From Kaistia hirudinis (GTDB taxonomy: Bacteria; Pseudomonadota; Alphaproteobacteria; Rhizobiales; Kaistiaceae), in contig NZ_JACIDS010000005.1 in the NCBI RefSeq assembly GCF_014196455.1, positions 124,001 to 188,000 of the forward strand: a stretch of 64,000 nt of DNA, in the 5' to 3' direction. Shown piece after piece: positions 51,924 through 60,396 of the stretch. The first letter of the stretch is position 1. Each line of letters begins with the position of its first letter. The notes under the pieces are model-generated. The model was given only the letters and a program-made list of their open reading frames with translations. It was not told where the DNA came from and ran no database searches. Position numbers and translations under genes: made by a program.

Positions 51924-51946
51924 TAAAAAAGGCCCTCTGGGGGCCT
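51924..51946 (-). terminator. ilvB attenuator terminator
   Basis: On the minus strand AGGCCC / GGGCCT (stem 51930-51935 with 51941-51946) is followed by TTTTTTATT. Its 5' arm (GGCCTG as read on the plus strand at 51942-51947) can instead pair with CAGGCC at 51978-51983, giving the antiterminator. Confidence 0.88.
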
Positions 51947-51953
51947 GTCGATT

Positions 51954-51998
51954 GCGCACTACCTATCGGGACGGCTTCAGGCCATCACGGTAGTGCGC
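51954..51998 (-). promoter_or_regulatory. ilvB attenuator leader stem
   Basis: GCGCACTACC (51954-51963) and GGTAGTGCGC (51989-51998) form a perfect 10-bp stem that overlaps the end of the leader peptide. Its loop contains CAGGCC (51978-51983), complementary to the 5' side of the terminator. A ribosome stalled in the Val/Ile/Leu run would block this stem and free the antiterminator. Confidence 0.8.
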
Positions 51999-52032
51999 TC
52001 CATACTACAAGAAGAATAACGCCGCGGCTCAT
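51985..52032 (-). CDS. ilvB leader peptide
   Basis: 15 residues, MSRGVILLVVWSALP, with consecutive Val-Ile-Leu-Leu-Val-Val codons, ATG at 52032 with GAGGAG upstream, stop at 51985. This is a textbook branched-chain attenuator leader, controlling ilvB-ilvH by the supply of charged Val, Ile and Leu tRNAs. Confidence 0.9.
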   Translation of the reverse strand: MSRGVILLVVWSALP

Positions 52033-52062
52033 GCCGGACTCCTCGGAAGAGATTTCGGCGGA

Positions 52063-52091
52063 CCATAAGCGCACCGCCGGAGCGCGGTCAA
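52063..52091 (-). promoter_or_regulatory. ilvB promoter
   Basis: On the minus strand TTGACC (52086-52091), a 17-bp spacer, and TTATGG (52063-52068). This predicts a start about 7 bp further on, roughly 23 nt before the leader ATG. Good match to the alphaproteobacterial housekeeping promoter. Confidence 0.75.
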
Positions 52092-52299
52092 GCCCCGCGG
52101 AAGAATATTGCGCAAAAATCGCGCGGCGTTTGCACATATTAGGGCGAGCCGACTCGACCGCCGCGGCTCCCCTTGTGGCGTTGCGGTGCCGTGACGAGAG
52201 GACGCGCAGTCGGCCGGCGATGCGTAGATCAGGCGATTTGCGTTCACAGAATTGTTCGAGTAGCTCTGACGGGAATTGCCAATTCGCGACAAGGTCACT

Positions 52300-53325
52300 A
52301 TGCCGGAAAAGGCCCTACAACGGATCGGCCCCCTGCAGCATATCCCCGCTGTCCTGGAAAGCCTTGGCATTCCGCGCAGTCGGCAGGACGAAATACTTGG
52401 TTCTGCGGCCGAGCCGCTCAAGAACCCCGACGCCTTCATTCCGTTCGTGGAGGCCGGCGCGCTGCTCGAGCGCTGTGCCGCAGCATCGGGGTGCGCGCAT
52501 TTCGGGCTGCTGGTCGGCGAGCGGGCCGACCACCGCGATCTCGGTCTTCCCGGCCAGTTGATGGCGAGTGCGGCGACGGTCGGTGAGGCCCTGCTGGATT
52601 TTGCCAGCTGCCAGTTGCGCAATTCGAACGGCGCCGTCGTCTTCATCGCGCGGGCGGAGGAAAACGTCTTCCTCGGCTATGGCGTCTACGACCGGGCGGT
52701 GGCGAGCAGCGGCCACATCTATGATCTCGCATCAGCGGTCGGGATCAACCTGTTGAAACGATTGGGCGGAGCGCGTGCGCGGCCGACCGAGGTGATGCTC
52801 TCGCGCCGCACGCCGCGCGATCGCCAGCCCTATTATCGCATCCTGGGTGCGGCGACCCATTTCGACCAGCCCCAGACGACGATCGTTATCCCCGATGTCG
52901 TCGCGGCGCTCCCCGTAGCGACCCGCGACGATGCCGAGCATGCCCGGCTGATGACGCAGATCCGCCTGCTGCTCGACCGGCACTATCCGGAATTCGGCGC
53001 CAGGGTTCAGCACACGATCCGCCCGAACCTGCTGATGGGTTCGGTTTCCGCCCGGGAGGTTGCGCGCCAACTCGGCGTTCACGTACGCACCCTCAACAGG
53101 CGCCTCCGCGAGGAGAACACGACGTTTCGGGAGCTCAGCCAGCAGGTGCGCTATTCGGTTGCCTGCGAATTGCTGACGATCACCGACCTGCCGATCTCCG
53201 ATGTTGCCAGCGCCCTCGCCTATGCGACGCCGGCCGCCTTCGTCCATGCATTCCAGCGCTGGAGCGGCATGGCGCCTTCGGAATGGCGGGCGCGTGGCAA
53301 GGAATCCGAACTGCCTTTCGCCTGA
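52300..53325 (+). CDS. AraC family transcriptional regulator
   Basis: 341 residues from ATG 52300 (AAGG upstream; TTG 52276 is less likely). An N-terminal AraC-binding domain-like region (AAEPLKNPDAFIPFVEAGALLERCA) and a C-terminal double HTH (SAREVARQLGVHVRTLNRRLREENTTFRELSQQV; TDLPISDVASALAYATPAAFVHAFQRWSG). The OruR/ArgR-type members regulate catabolism. Divergent from ilvB; the 267-bp gap holds the ilvB promoter. Its last codons lie in an inverted repeat shared with miaA. Confidence 0.9.
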   Translation: MPEKALQRIGPLQHIPAVLESLGIPRSRQDEILGSAAEPLKNPDAFIPFVEAGALLERCAAASGCAHFGLLVGERADHRDLGLPGQLMASAATVGEALLDFASCQLRNSNGAVVFIARAEENVFLGYGVYDRAVASSGHIYDLASAVGINLLKRLGGARARPTEVMLSRRTPRDRQPYYRILGAATHFDQPQTTIVIPDVVAALPVATRDDAEHARLMTQIRLLLDRHYPEFGARVQHTIRPNLLMGSVSAREVARQLGVHVRTLNRRLREENTTFRELSQQVRYSVACELLTITDLPISDVASALAYATPAAFVHAFQRWSGMAPSEWRARGKESELPFA

Positions 53326-53345
53326 TCCGACGATCAGGCGAAAGG
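53314..53345. terminator. Inverted repeat spanning the ends of two convergent genes
   Basis: CCTTTCGCCTGATC (53314-53327), CGAC loop, GATCAGGCGAAAGG (53332-53345): a perfect 14-bp stem that contains the last codons and both stop codons of the AraC gene (plus) and miaA (minus). Both proteins end in Pro-Phe-Ala. No T-run follows, so termination is inferred. Confidence 0.7.
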
Positions 53346-54263
53346 GTCCGACGGAACATCCGCCGGCGATTCGACATGCCGCCAACCCGCCATCTGGTGG
53401 CGGAACCAGGTCGACTGGCGCTTCGCGTAGCGGCGGGTCTCCATCTTGGCGCGCTCGATCGCGTCGGGAAGATCGATTTCCCCGGCGAGATAGGAGCGAA
53501 ATTCCCGCACGCCGATCGCCTTCATCGCGGGAAGCTCCGGATCGAGCCCGAGCGCCAGCAACGCGGACGCCTCGTCGAGCCCGCCCTCGGCCACCATGGC
53601 GTCGAATCGGCGGCCGATCCGCCCATAGAGCGCGACGCGATCCGGCGCGAGCACATAGGCGGCCGCGTCAGTGAGATCGACCAGAGGCGGCGCCGAAGTC
53701 TTTTCCTGCCAATGGCTTAGCGGCATGCCCGTCGCCTCGACGACCTCAAGCGCGCGCAGAACGCGCGTGCGATCCCCCGGTTCGAGACGCGCAGCACCGG
53801 CCGGATCGAGCAGCGCCAGCGTGGCATGAAGCGCGGGCACACCTTTGGCCGCGGCACGATCGGCGATCGCCTGGCGAATAGCCGGATCGATCGGCGGCAG
53901 ATCGGCGAGGCCTTCAGTCAGCGCCTTGAAATAGAGCCCGGTCCCACCGACGAAGATCGGCAACCGCCCGCTCTCCCTCACATCGCGCAGGACACGCTCC
54001 GCCTCGGCGCGCCAGGCCGCGACAGAAAAGCGTGTGGATGCAGTGACTTGACCATAGAGCCGATGCGGCGCGCGGGCTTCTTCGCTGGCGTCAGGCCGCG
54101 CCGTCAGGATGCGCAGCTCGCGATAGACCTGCATGGAATCGGCATTGATCACCACGCCGCCGAGCCGTTCCGCGAGGTCGAGCGCCAGCGCCGACTTGCC
54201 GCTCGCCGTCGGCCCCGCTATCAGGACGGCGCGCCGATCCGCCGAAAATCCAAGGTTCTCCAT
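53334..54263 (-). CDS. miaA: tRNA dimethylallyltransferase
   Basis: 309 residues from ATG 54263. P-loop GPTASGKSALALDLA, then NADSMQVYRELRILT, GGTGLYFKALTEGLADLP and ALEVVEATGMPLS, and the tail Q-K/R-x-x-TWFRHQ (KRQSTWFRHQ). It adds an isopentenyl group to A37 of tRNAs reading codons beginning with U. Its start codon overlaps that of serB by 2 nt. Confidence 0.96.
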   Translation of the reverse strand: MENLGFSADRRAVLIAGPTASGKSALALDLAERLGGVVINADSMQVYRELRILTARPDASEEARAPHRLYGQVTASTRFSVAAWRAEAERVLRDVRESGRLPIFVGGTGLYFKALTEGLADLPPIDPAIRQAIADRAAAKGVPALHATLALLDPAGAARLEPGDRTRVLRALEVVEATGMPLSHWQEKTSAPPLVDLTDAAAYVLAPDRVALYGRIGRRFDAMVAEGGLDEASALLALGLDPELPAMKAIGVREFRSYLAGEIDLPDAIERAKMETRRYAKRQSTWFRHQMAGWRHVESPADVPSDPFA

Positions 54264-55158
54264 GCCCCTCGCCGCACCGAACGATTTTGTCGCGACGTTC
54301 ATAGCACGCCCCGAGAATGCAGACGCGCTCGGCCAGGCCGTCGCGACGTCGCTTGCGGCGCTGGAAGGCGCGCGCGGCGACTGGCTCAGCGAGGGCGAAG
54401 CCTTCGACGTCGTCTTCCCCGAGACGGCGCGCGCCGGCTTTCGCCCGGAAGCCGCCATTGGCGACAAGCCGGTCGACGTCGTCGTGCAGCGCGCGTCGGA
54501 ACGGCGCAAGCGGCTCCTCGTCGCCGATATGGACTCGACCATGATCGGCCAGGAATGCATCGACGAGCTCGCCGACATGGCCGGGCTGAAGACGCATGTC
54601 GCCGCGATCACCGAGCGGGCGATGCGGGGCGAGATCGCCTTCGAGCCGGCGCTGCGCGAGCGGGTCGGCCTGCTCAAGGGCCTGCCGGTCGGCGTGATCG
54701 ACGAGGTGCTCGCCGAGCGCATCCGCCTGACGCCGGGCGGGCCCGAGCTGATCCGCACCATGCGCGCCAACGGCGCCTATACGGCGCTCGTCTCGGGCGG
54801 CTTCACGCTGTTCACTGGGCCGGTCGCCGAGCGGATCGGCTTTCACGAGAACCGCGCCAATATTCTTGAGGTCGAGGGCGGGGTCCTCGCCGGCACGGTC
54901 ACCGAGCCGATCCTCGGCAAGGAGGCGAAGCTGACCGCGCTGATGGAACTGGCGCGGCGCTTCTCGCTGTCGCGGCACGAGACGCTGGCGATCGGCGACG
55001 GCGCCAACGACCTCGCCATGATCCACGCCGCAGGACTCGGCGTCGCCTATCACGCCAAGCCCAAGGTCGCGGCAGAGGCCGACGCGCGGATCGATCACAA
55101 TGACCTGACGGCCCTCCTGTTCGCGCAGGGCTATCGCCGGTCGGAGTTCGTGGCATGA
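54262..55158 (+). CDS. serB: Phosphoserine phosphatase
   Basis: 298 residues from ATG 54262. HAD family: LLVADMDSTMIGQECIDELAD (DxDST), TALVSGGFTLF, and AIGDGANDLAMI with the Lys in KEAKLTALMEL. Final step of serine synthesis. Start codon overlaps that of miaA within CATG; each gene's Shine-Dalgarno lies inside the other's coding sequence. Ends overlapping the next gene by 4 nt (ATGA). Confidence 0.95.
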   Translation: MPLAAPNDFVATFIARPENADALGQAVATSLAALEGARGDWLSEGEAFDVVFPETARAGFRPEAAIGDKPVDVVVQRASERRKRLLVADMDSTMIGQECIDELADMAGLKTHVAAITERAMRGEIAFEPALRERVGLLKGLPVGVIDEVLAERIRLTPGGPELIRTMRANGAYTALVSGGFTLFTGPVAERIGFHENRANILEVEGGVLAGTVTEPILGKEAKLTALMELARRFSLSRHETLAIGDGANDLAMIHAAGLGVAYHAKPKVAAEADARIDHNDLTALLFAQGYRRSEFVA

Positions 55159-55697
55159 GGGCCGAGACGGAACGGCTGATCCTGCGGCCCTGGGAGGCAC
55201 GCGACCTCGAGCCCTTCGCCGCGATCAACGCCGACGCCGAGGTGATGCGCTTCTTTCCGGCGCGTTTCACCCGCGAGGAGACGGTCGCCTATATCGAGCG
55301 CATCGCGGCGCTCGAAAGCGAGGATCTCGGCTTCCAGGCCGTCGAGGAGAAGGCGACCGGCGACCTGGTCGGCGTCGTCGGCATGGCGCCGGTGAAGCCC
55401 GAATATCCCGCGGCTCCCGGCGTCGAGATCGGCTGGCGCCTGGCCCGGCACCATTGGGGCAAAGGCTATGCGAGCGAGGCCGCGCGCGCCTGGCTCGCCC
55501 ATGGCTTCGACAATCTCGGCCTCCCCGAAATCGTGGCCTTCACCTATGTCGGCAACACGCCCTCCCGCCGCGTGATGGAACGCATCGGGATGCGCTATGA
55601 CCCGGCGTCGGATTTCGAACACCCCGCGCTGGCCGAAGGCCATATGCTCCGCCCGCATGTGCTCTATCGGCTGAAGGCCGAGGACTTCCAGCGATAG
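55155..55697 (+). CDS. GNAT N-acetyltransferase (RimJ/RimL type)
   Basis: 180 residues, RimJ/RimL-like GNAT: MRAETERLILRPWEARDLEPF at the N-terminus, GVEIGWRLARHHWGKGYASEA with the acetyl-CoA loop, and FTYVGNTPSRRVMERIGMRY. May modify a ribosomal protein, an antibiotic or another amine; not predictable. Translationally coupled to serB. Confidence 0.9.
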   Translation: MRAETERLILRPWEARDLEPFAAINADAEVMRFFPARFTREETVAYIERIAALESEDLGFQAVEEKATGDLVGVVGMAPVKPEYPAAPGVEIGWRLARHHWGKGYASEAARAWLAHGFDNLGLPEIVAFTYVGNTPSRRVMERIGMRYDPASDFEHPALAEGHMLRPHVLYRLKAEDFQR

Positions 55698-55715
55698 GAC
55701 AATCGCCGCCGCTCA

Positions 55716-55731
55716 CCCCCGCATGCGGGGG
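55716..55731. repeat. Perfect 16-bp palindrome between convergent genes
   Basis: CCCCCGCATGCGGGGG, flanked by TCA and TAGGCG. Very similar to the CCCCCGCATGCGGGGG dispersed hairpins of alphaproteobacterial intergenic DNA. May stop transcription between the GNAT gene and degP. Confidence 0.5.
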
Positions 55732-55743
55732 TAGGCGCCCGGC

Positions 55744-57333
55744 CTATTGGTCGAGCGCCAGCGACACGAAGCGCAGCTCGCCGGCCGGGTTGGCGATCAG
55801 GAGCTGGGCCAGCTTGCGGCCGTCCTTCTTGAGCTGCGCGATGCGGGCGAGCACGTCCTCGGGCTTGGCGACCGCCTCCTGCGCGACTTCGACGATGACC
55901 TCGCCGGCGCGGATGCCCTTCTCCTCGGCGCTGCTGCCGGCGGCGACATCCGTCACCACGACGCCCTCCAGCTCCGCCTTGATCGCGTAGCGATCGCGCA
56001 GCTCGGATGTGAGCTCGGAAAGCGTCAGCCCGAGCGCCTCGGTAGGCTCGACCGCCTGATCGGGCGCGCCCGGCATGGCCGGCGCCTTGCCGCTCTCGTC
56101 GCCCGGCGTCACGCTGTCCTTGTCGCCACCTTCGCTGTCGGCCGGCGCCGCCTGCTCGGTCTCGGTCAGGCGACCGACCTTGATCTTGAGCGACAGCTCG
56201 GCGCCCTTGCGGATGACGACGACATCGACGGTCTGGTCGATCGGCGAATCCGCGACGAGACGCGGCAGATCGCGCATCTCGGTCACGGGCTTGCCGTCGA
56301 AGGAGATGATCACGTCGCCGGGCTCGATCTTGGCGTCGGCGGCCGGGCCCTTGTCAGTGACGCCGGCGACCAGCGCGCCGCGCGGCGAGCCCATGGAGAG
56401 CGAATCCGCGATCTCGTCGGTGACCTGCTGGATCCGCACGCCGATCCAGCCGCGCCGCGTCTCGCCATATTGCCGGAGCTGGTCGACGACGTGGATCGCG
56501 GCATCGGAGGGAATCGCGAAGCCGATGCCGATCGAACCGCCGGAGGGGGAGATGATCGCCGTGTTGATGCCGATGACCTCGCCGTTCATGTTGAACAGCG
56601 GGCCGCCGGAATTGCCGCGATTGATGGCGGCATCGGTCTGGATGAAATTGTCGTAGGGGCCGGAATTGATGTCGCGGTTGCGCGCCGAGACGATGCCGAT
56701 CGTCACCGTGCCGCCGAGCCCGAACGGATTGCCGATCGCCATCACCCAGTCGCCGACGCGCATCTTGTCGGAATCGCCGAAGCGCAGCGCCTTGAGCGGC
56801 TTGTTGGCCTTCGGCTTGACCTGCAGCACGGCGATATCGGTCTTCTCGTCCTTGCCGATCAGCGTGGCCGTCAGCTTGGTGCCATCGGAGAAATTGGCGA
56901 CGATCTCGTCCGCATCCTCGATGACGTGATTATTGGTGATGATGATACCGGAGGCATCGACGACAAAGCCGGAGCCGAGCGACTGGACACGGCGCGTCGG
57001 CGCATCCTGCTCGCCATCCTTGCCCTTCGGCTTCTTGAAGAACTCGTTGAAGAATTCCTGGAACGGCAGCCCGTCGGGCGATTGCGGCACAGGGCCGCCG
57101 CGCGTTCCCTCGACCGTCTGCGAGGTCGAGATGTTGACGACCGAATCGAGGAGCCCGGCGGCCAGATCCGCGACGGATTCGGGGCCCTGTGCATGGGCCG
57201 CCACGGGCGCGAGGACCAGGGGCGATACGGCGGCGAGGCCGACCGCCACGACCGCGCGACGGAGCGCCGCCGCGAAGGGCGACCGCGCGCGGGGCCAGCC
57301 GGGGCAAAGGGCGCGATCCGCCAACGCTCGCAT
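55744..57333 (-). CDS. degP: Do/DegP-type periplasmic serine protease
   Basis: 529 residues from ATG 57333, chosen because AAGGAGAG lies 3-10 nt upstream. A long signal peptide (RRAVVAVGLAAVSPLVLAPVAAHAQ), the triad His136 (NNHVIEDADE), Asp167 (TDIAVLQVK) and Ser242 (INRGNSGGPLF), then two PDZ domains (RRGWIGVRIQQV; IKAELEGVVVTDV). Degrades or refolds misfolded envelope proteins. Gene order degP-DUF2065-hflC-hflK is common in Hyphomicrobiales, linking membrane and periplasmic protein quality control. Confidence 0.95.
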   Translation of the reverse strand: MRALADRALCPGWPRARSPFAAALRRAVVAVGLAAVSPLVLAPVAAHAQGPESVADLAAGLLDSVVNISTSQTVEGTRGGPVPQSPDGLPFQEFFNEFFKKPKGKDGEQDAPTRRVQSLGSGFVVDASGIIITNNHVIEDADEIVANFSDGTKLTATLIGKDEKTDIAVLQVKPKANKPLKALRFGDSDKMRVGDWVMAIGNPFGLGGTVTIGIVSARNRDINSGPYDNFIQTDAAINRGNSGGPLFNMNGEVIGINTAIISPSGGSIGIGFAIPSDAAIHVVDQLRQYGETRRGWIGVRIQQVTDEIADSLSMGSPRGALVAGVTDKGPAADAKIEPGDVIISFDGKPVTEMRDLPRLVADSPIDQTVDVVVIRKGAELSLKIKVGRLTETEQAAPADSEGGDKDSVTPGDESGKAPAMPGAPDQAVEPTEALGLTLSELTSELRDRYAIKAELEGVVVTDVAAGSSAEEKGIRAGEVIVEVAQEAVAKPEDVLARIAQLKKDGRKLAQLLIANPAGELRFVSLALDQ

Positions 57334-57435
57334 CGATCTCTCCTTAACGCCGGCCATGCCGGCCAACAGCCCCGCCCCGACAAACTAGGTCGGGGCGCGA
57401 CTCGATTCAATCGATGTCGGGATGCGCCTCCGCCC

Positions 57436-57633
57436 TCACTGGCCGAAGGCGCTTCTCACGGCCCAGACGAGGCCGACGCCGAAGGCGAGCGCGGCGAGGC
57501 CGCAGATGCGCAGGATATGATCCGGCGCATCGAGGCCCCGACGCATCATCGCCTTGGCGGCCGCGGGGGCGCCCGCATAGAACGCCCCCTCGATCACCAG
57601 GACGAGACCGAACGCCGCAAGGAAGTCGGTCAT
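57436..57633 (-). CDS. DUF2065 family small membrane protein
   Basis: 65 residues, two hydrophobic segments (FLAAFGLVLVIEGAFYAGAP; CGLAALAFGVGLVWAV). DUF2065 proteins (YjeT type) regularly accompany hflC and hflK. Overlaps hflC by 4 nt (ATGA). Function unknown, probably assisting the FtsH-HflKC complex. Confidence 0.93.
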   Translation of the reverse strand: MTDFLAAFGLVLVIEGAFYAGAPAAAKAMMRRGLDAPDHILRICGLAALAFGVGLVWAVRSAFGQ

Positions 57634-58577
57634 GGGGCCGCGGGTGCCGGCGCGGCAGGTGCCGCTGCCGGCGCCGTCGGCGCCTCCGCGACGGGCCGGT
57701 TCACGCCGGCGCCGTTCGGATCCTTGAAGAAGCGGAAGAAGGGCGAATCCGGCGAGATGACGATCCGCGTCGTCTCCCCCTTCAGCGCATCCGCATAGGC
57801 CTGCATCGAGCGGAAGAAGGCGAAGAAATCCGGATCCTGGCCATAGGCCTGGGCGAAGATCTTGTTGACCTCGGCATCGCCGTCGCCGCGCAGCTCTTCC
57901 GCCTGCTGGTTCGCTTCGGCGACGATGACCGTCGCCTGGCGATCAGCCTGCGCGCGGATCGTGCGCGCCTCCTGCTCGCCGCGCGAACGGATGTCGGTCG
58001 CCTCGCGCTGCCGCTCGGTCTGCATGCGCTGGAACACCGCCTGGCTGTTCGCAGCCGGCAGATCGGCCCGGCGGATGCGCACGTCGACGACGTCAATGCC
58101 CAGGCGCTGGCCCTCGGCATTGACCTGCCGCGTGATGCTGTCCATCAGCCCCGCACGGCCGTCACGGACGATGTTGGAGAAGTCCATCTGTCCGACCGCG
58201 CCGCGGATGGCCGAGTTGAGGATCACGGCGAGGCGCTGCTCGGCCGCGTCGATCGAGCCCGCCGCCTGGTAGAACAGCAGCGGATCGGTGATGCGATAGC
58301 GGCCGAAGGCGTCGACGACGAGGCGCTTGCGGTCACGCGCGATGACCTCGATCGGCTGCGAGTCGATATCGAGCAGGCGATTGTCGATCAGCACGACATT
58401 GTCGACCAGCGGGACCTTGAAATAGAGCCCCGGCTCCTCGACGACGCGCACCGGACGGCCGAAGCGCAGCACGAGACCCTGCTGCGTCTGATCGACGACG
58501 AAGAGGCTCGTATAGCCGAGGATGGCGAGCACGATCAGGATGACGACGCCGAGGCCGCCGAAAATACCGCCCTTCAT
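57630..58577 (-). CDS. hflC: HflC, FtsH-modulating membrane protein
   Basis: 315 residues: one N-terminal transmembrane helix (GLGVVILIVLAILGYTSLFVV), a band-7/SPFH domain (GLVLRFGRPVRVVEEPGLYFKVPLVDNVVLID), a helical region with REATDIRSRGEQEA, and a proline/alanine-rich tail. With HflK it forms a cage around FtsH in the inner membrane. Overlaps hflK by 4 nt. Confidence 0.96.
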   Translation of the reverse strand: MKGGIFGGLGVVILIVLAILGYTSLFVVDQTQQGLVLRFGRPVRVVEEPGLYFKVPLVDNVVLIDNRLLDIDSQPIEVIARDRKRLVVDAFGRYRITDPLLFYQAAGSIDAAEQRLAVILNSAIRGAVGQMDFSNIVRDGRAGLMDSITRQVNAEGQRLGIDVVDVRIRRADLPAANSQAVFQRMQTERQREATDIRSRGEQEARTIRAQADRQATVIVAEANQQAEELRGDGDAEVNKIFAQAYGQDPDFFAFFRSMQAYADALKGETTRIVISPDSPFFRFFKDPNGAGVNRPVAEAPTAPAAAPAAPAPAAP

Positions 58578-59707
58578 GGCTTGGCTCCCGCATTGCCGGC
58601 CGCAGCAGGCTGGGCGCCCGAAAGCGCGGGAAGCGGCAGGTAGGGAACGACGCCCGTGCCCGCCTTCTCGTCGACGATCACCTTGTCGGTGTTGGCGAGA
58701 ATATTGGCCATTGTCTCCAGATACATGCGTTGACGCGTCAGGTCGGGCGCGGCCTTGTAGGATTCATAGACCTTGACGAAGCGATCGCCCTGACCGCGGG
58801 CGATGGCGATCGACTGGTCGCGATAGGCGTTGGCCGCCTCGACGATCTGCGAGGCCTGGCCGCGGGCGTTGGGCAGCACGCGGTTGGAATAGGTCTGCGC
58901 CTCGTTGCGCAGCCGGTCCTGGTCCTGCTCGGCGGCCTGCACGTCGCGGAACGCGTCGACGACTTCCGGCGGCGGGCTGGCGTTCAGCAGCTGCACCTGC
59001 GTGATCTGCACGCCGGCGCCATACTGGTTGAGCCGCTGCTGGATCAGGTCCTGCACCTGGGTCTGGATGCCGAGGCGCTCCTCGGTGAGCACGCGCTCGA
59101 CATCGGAACGTCCGATGACCTCGCGCATGGCGCTCTCCGCGGTCGCCTTGACCGTGCCTTCGACGTTCTGGACGTTGAACTGGTAATCGCGGGCGTTGTT
59201 GATCACCCACTGCACCGAGAAGTCGATGTCGACGATGTTCTCGTCGCCGGTAAGCATGAGGCTCTCGGCGGAGGCATCGCGGCCGCCCGAGGCGCCGGGA
59301 ATGGAGCCGACCGTGGTCTGGCGCACTTCCGTGACGGACGGCGTATAGACCGTCTCGATCGGATAGGGCAGCCGGAAGGAGAGGCCGGGGCCGACCTGCC
59401 GGTCGAATTCCCCGAAGCGCAGCACGAGGCCGACCTGGTTCGCTTCGACGCGGAACGTGAAGAAATTATAGCCGATCAGCGCCACGGCTGCGACGACGAT
59501 GATGAGCGCCACGACGGGATTGACGCCCCCGCGCGAACCGCCACCGCCACCCGGCAGGACGCGCTTCAGCTTGTCCTGGCTGCGGCGCAGCAGCTCCTCG
59601 AGATCCGGCGGATTGGGGCCACTGTTGCGCGGGCCTTGACCCCAGGGGCCATTATTATTGCCCCCGTTGTTCCACCCGCCCCCGCCCGTCTGGTTGCTCC
59701 AGGGCAT
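58574..59707 (-). CDS. hflK: HflK, FtsH-modulating membrane protein
   Basis: 377 residues: Asn/Gly-rich cytoplasmic N-terminus (MPWSNQTGGGGWNNGG...), one transmembrane helix near residue 68 (VVALIIVVAAVALIGYNFF), SPFH domain (VGLVLRFGEFDRQVGPGLSFRLPYPIETV) and helical tail. Partner of HflC. Gene order hflK-hflC-DUF2065 has 4-nt overlaps throughout, giving matched translation. Confidence 0.96.
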   Translation of the reverse strand: MPWSNQTGGGGWNNGGNNNGPWGQGPRNSGPNPPDLEELLRRSQDKLKRVLPGGGGGSRGGVNPVVALIIVVAAVALIGYNFFTFRVEANQVGLVLRFGEFDRQVGPGLSFRLPYPIETVYTPSVTEVRQTTVGSIPGASGGRDASAESLMLTGDENIVDIDFSVQWVINNARDYQFNVQNVEGTVKATAESAMREVIGRSDVERVLTEERLGIQTQVQDLIQQRLNQYGAGVQITQVQLLNASPPPEVVDAFRDVQAAEQDQDRLRNEAQTYSNRVLPNARGQASQIVEAANAYRDQSIAIARGQGDRFVKVYESYKAAPDLTRQRMYLETMANILANTDKVIVDEKAGTGVVPYLPLPALSGAQPAAAGNAGAKP

Positions 59708-59850
59708 CTCTTCTCCTTCAATCCCAATCCTCGGTCAGGGCGGCAGCGCCTTTCGGCGCGCCAACCTTCGGCCGTACACGGTACGGGCGCACGCATGCGC
59801 GCAGCGTCGTCAGAAGTGGGGTGAAGCAGCGCCCGTGTCAACGCGCGCGG

Positions 59851-60396
59851 TCAGTCCGCGATGCGCTCATAGACGACGAAACGGCTCGGCGCGCTGTCAT
59901 TGGCTCCCGCGGGCACATCCTCGGACGAAACCACCCGCCAGAGCGCCGGATCGATCGGCGGGAAATGCGCGTCGCCTTCCGGCGAGAGGGCGACATGGGT
60001 GATGTAGAGCCGGGCGGCGCGCGGCAGCAGCGCGCGATAGATTTCGCCGCCGCCGATCACCATGGCCTCGACCACGTCCGACGCGGCCGCCGCCGCGATC
60101 GCCGCCGTCTCGGCGGAGCCGAGCGTCGGCACGAACACCACGTCGCCGACCGGCGCCCTGCCCCGCCGCGTGACGACGATGTTGATGCGGCCCGGCAGCG
60201 CGCGGCCGATCGAATCGAAGGTCTTCCGCCCCATGATCACCGGCTTGCCCATCGTGATCGACTTGAAGCGACGCAGATCCGTCGAGAGCTTCCACGGCAT
60301 GACGCCGTCCCGCCCGATCACGCCGTTCTCCGCGACCGCCGCGATCAGCGACAGGCGCAGCGGCTCGCGGCCGGGTGCGGTGTCAGGGCTTGCCAT
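59851..60396 (-). CDS. folA: Dihydrofolate reductase
   Basis: 181 residues: LSLIAAVAENGVIGRDGVMPW with the catalytic acidic residue in the following helix (LSTDLRRFKSITMGKPVIMGRKTFDSIGRALPGR), VIGGGEIYRALLPRA. Reduces dihydrofolate with NADPH, supporting thymidylate synthesis; thyA lies 2.3 kb upstream on the same strand. Overlaps the YqhA-like gene by 14 nt. Confidence 0.96.
   Translation of the reverse strand: MASPDTAPGREPLRLSLIAAVAENGVIGRDGVMPWKLSTDLRRFKSITMGKPVIMGRKTFDSIGRALPGRINIVVTRRGRAPVGDVVFVPTLGSAETAAIAAAAASDVVEAMVIGGGEIYRALLPRAARLYITHVALSPEGDAHFPPIDPALWRVVSSEDVPAGANDSAPSRFVVYERIAD

Noticed and set aside
50012-52561. 849-codon open frame opposite ilvB and ilvH
   Set aside because: Runs through ilvB, its attenuator and the AraC start; composition is that of a shadow frame.
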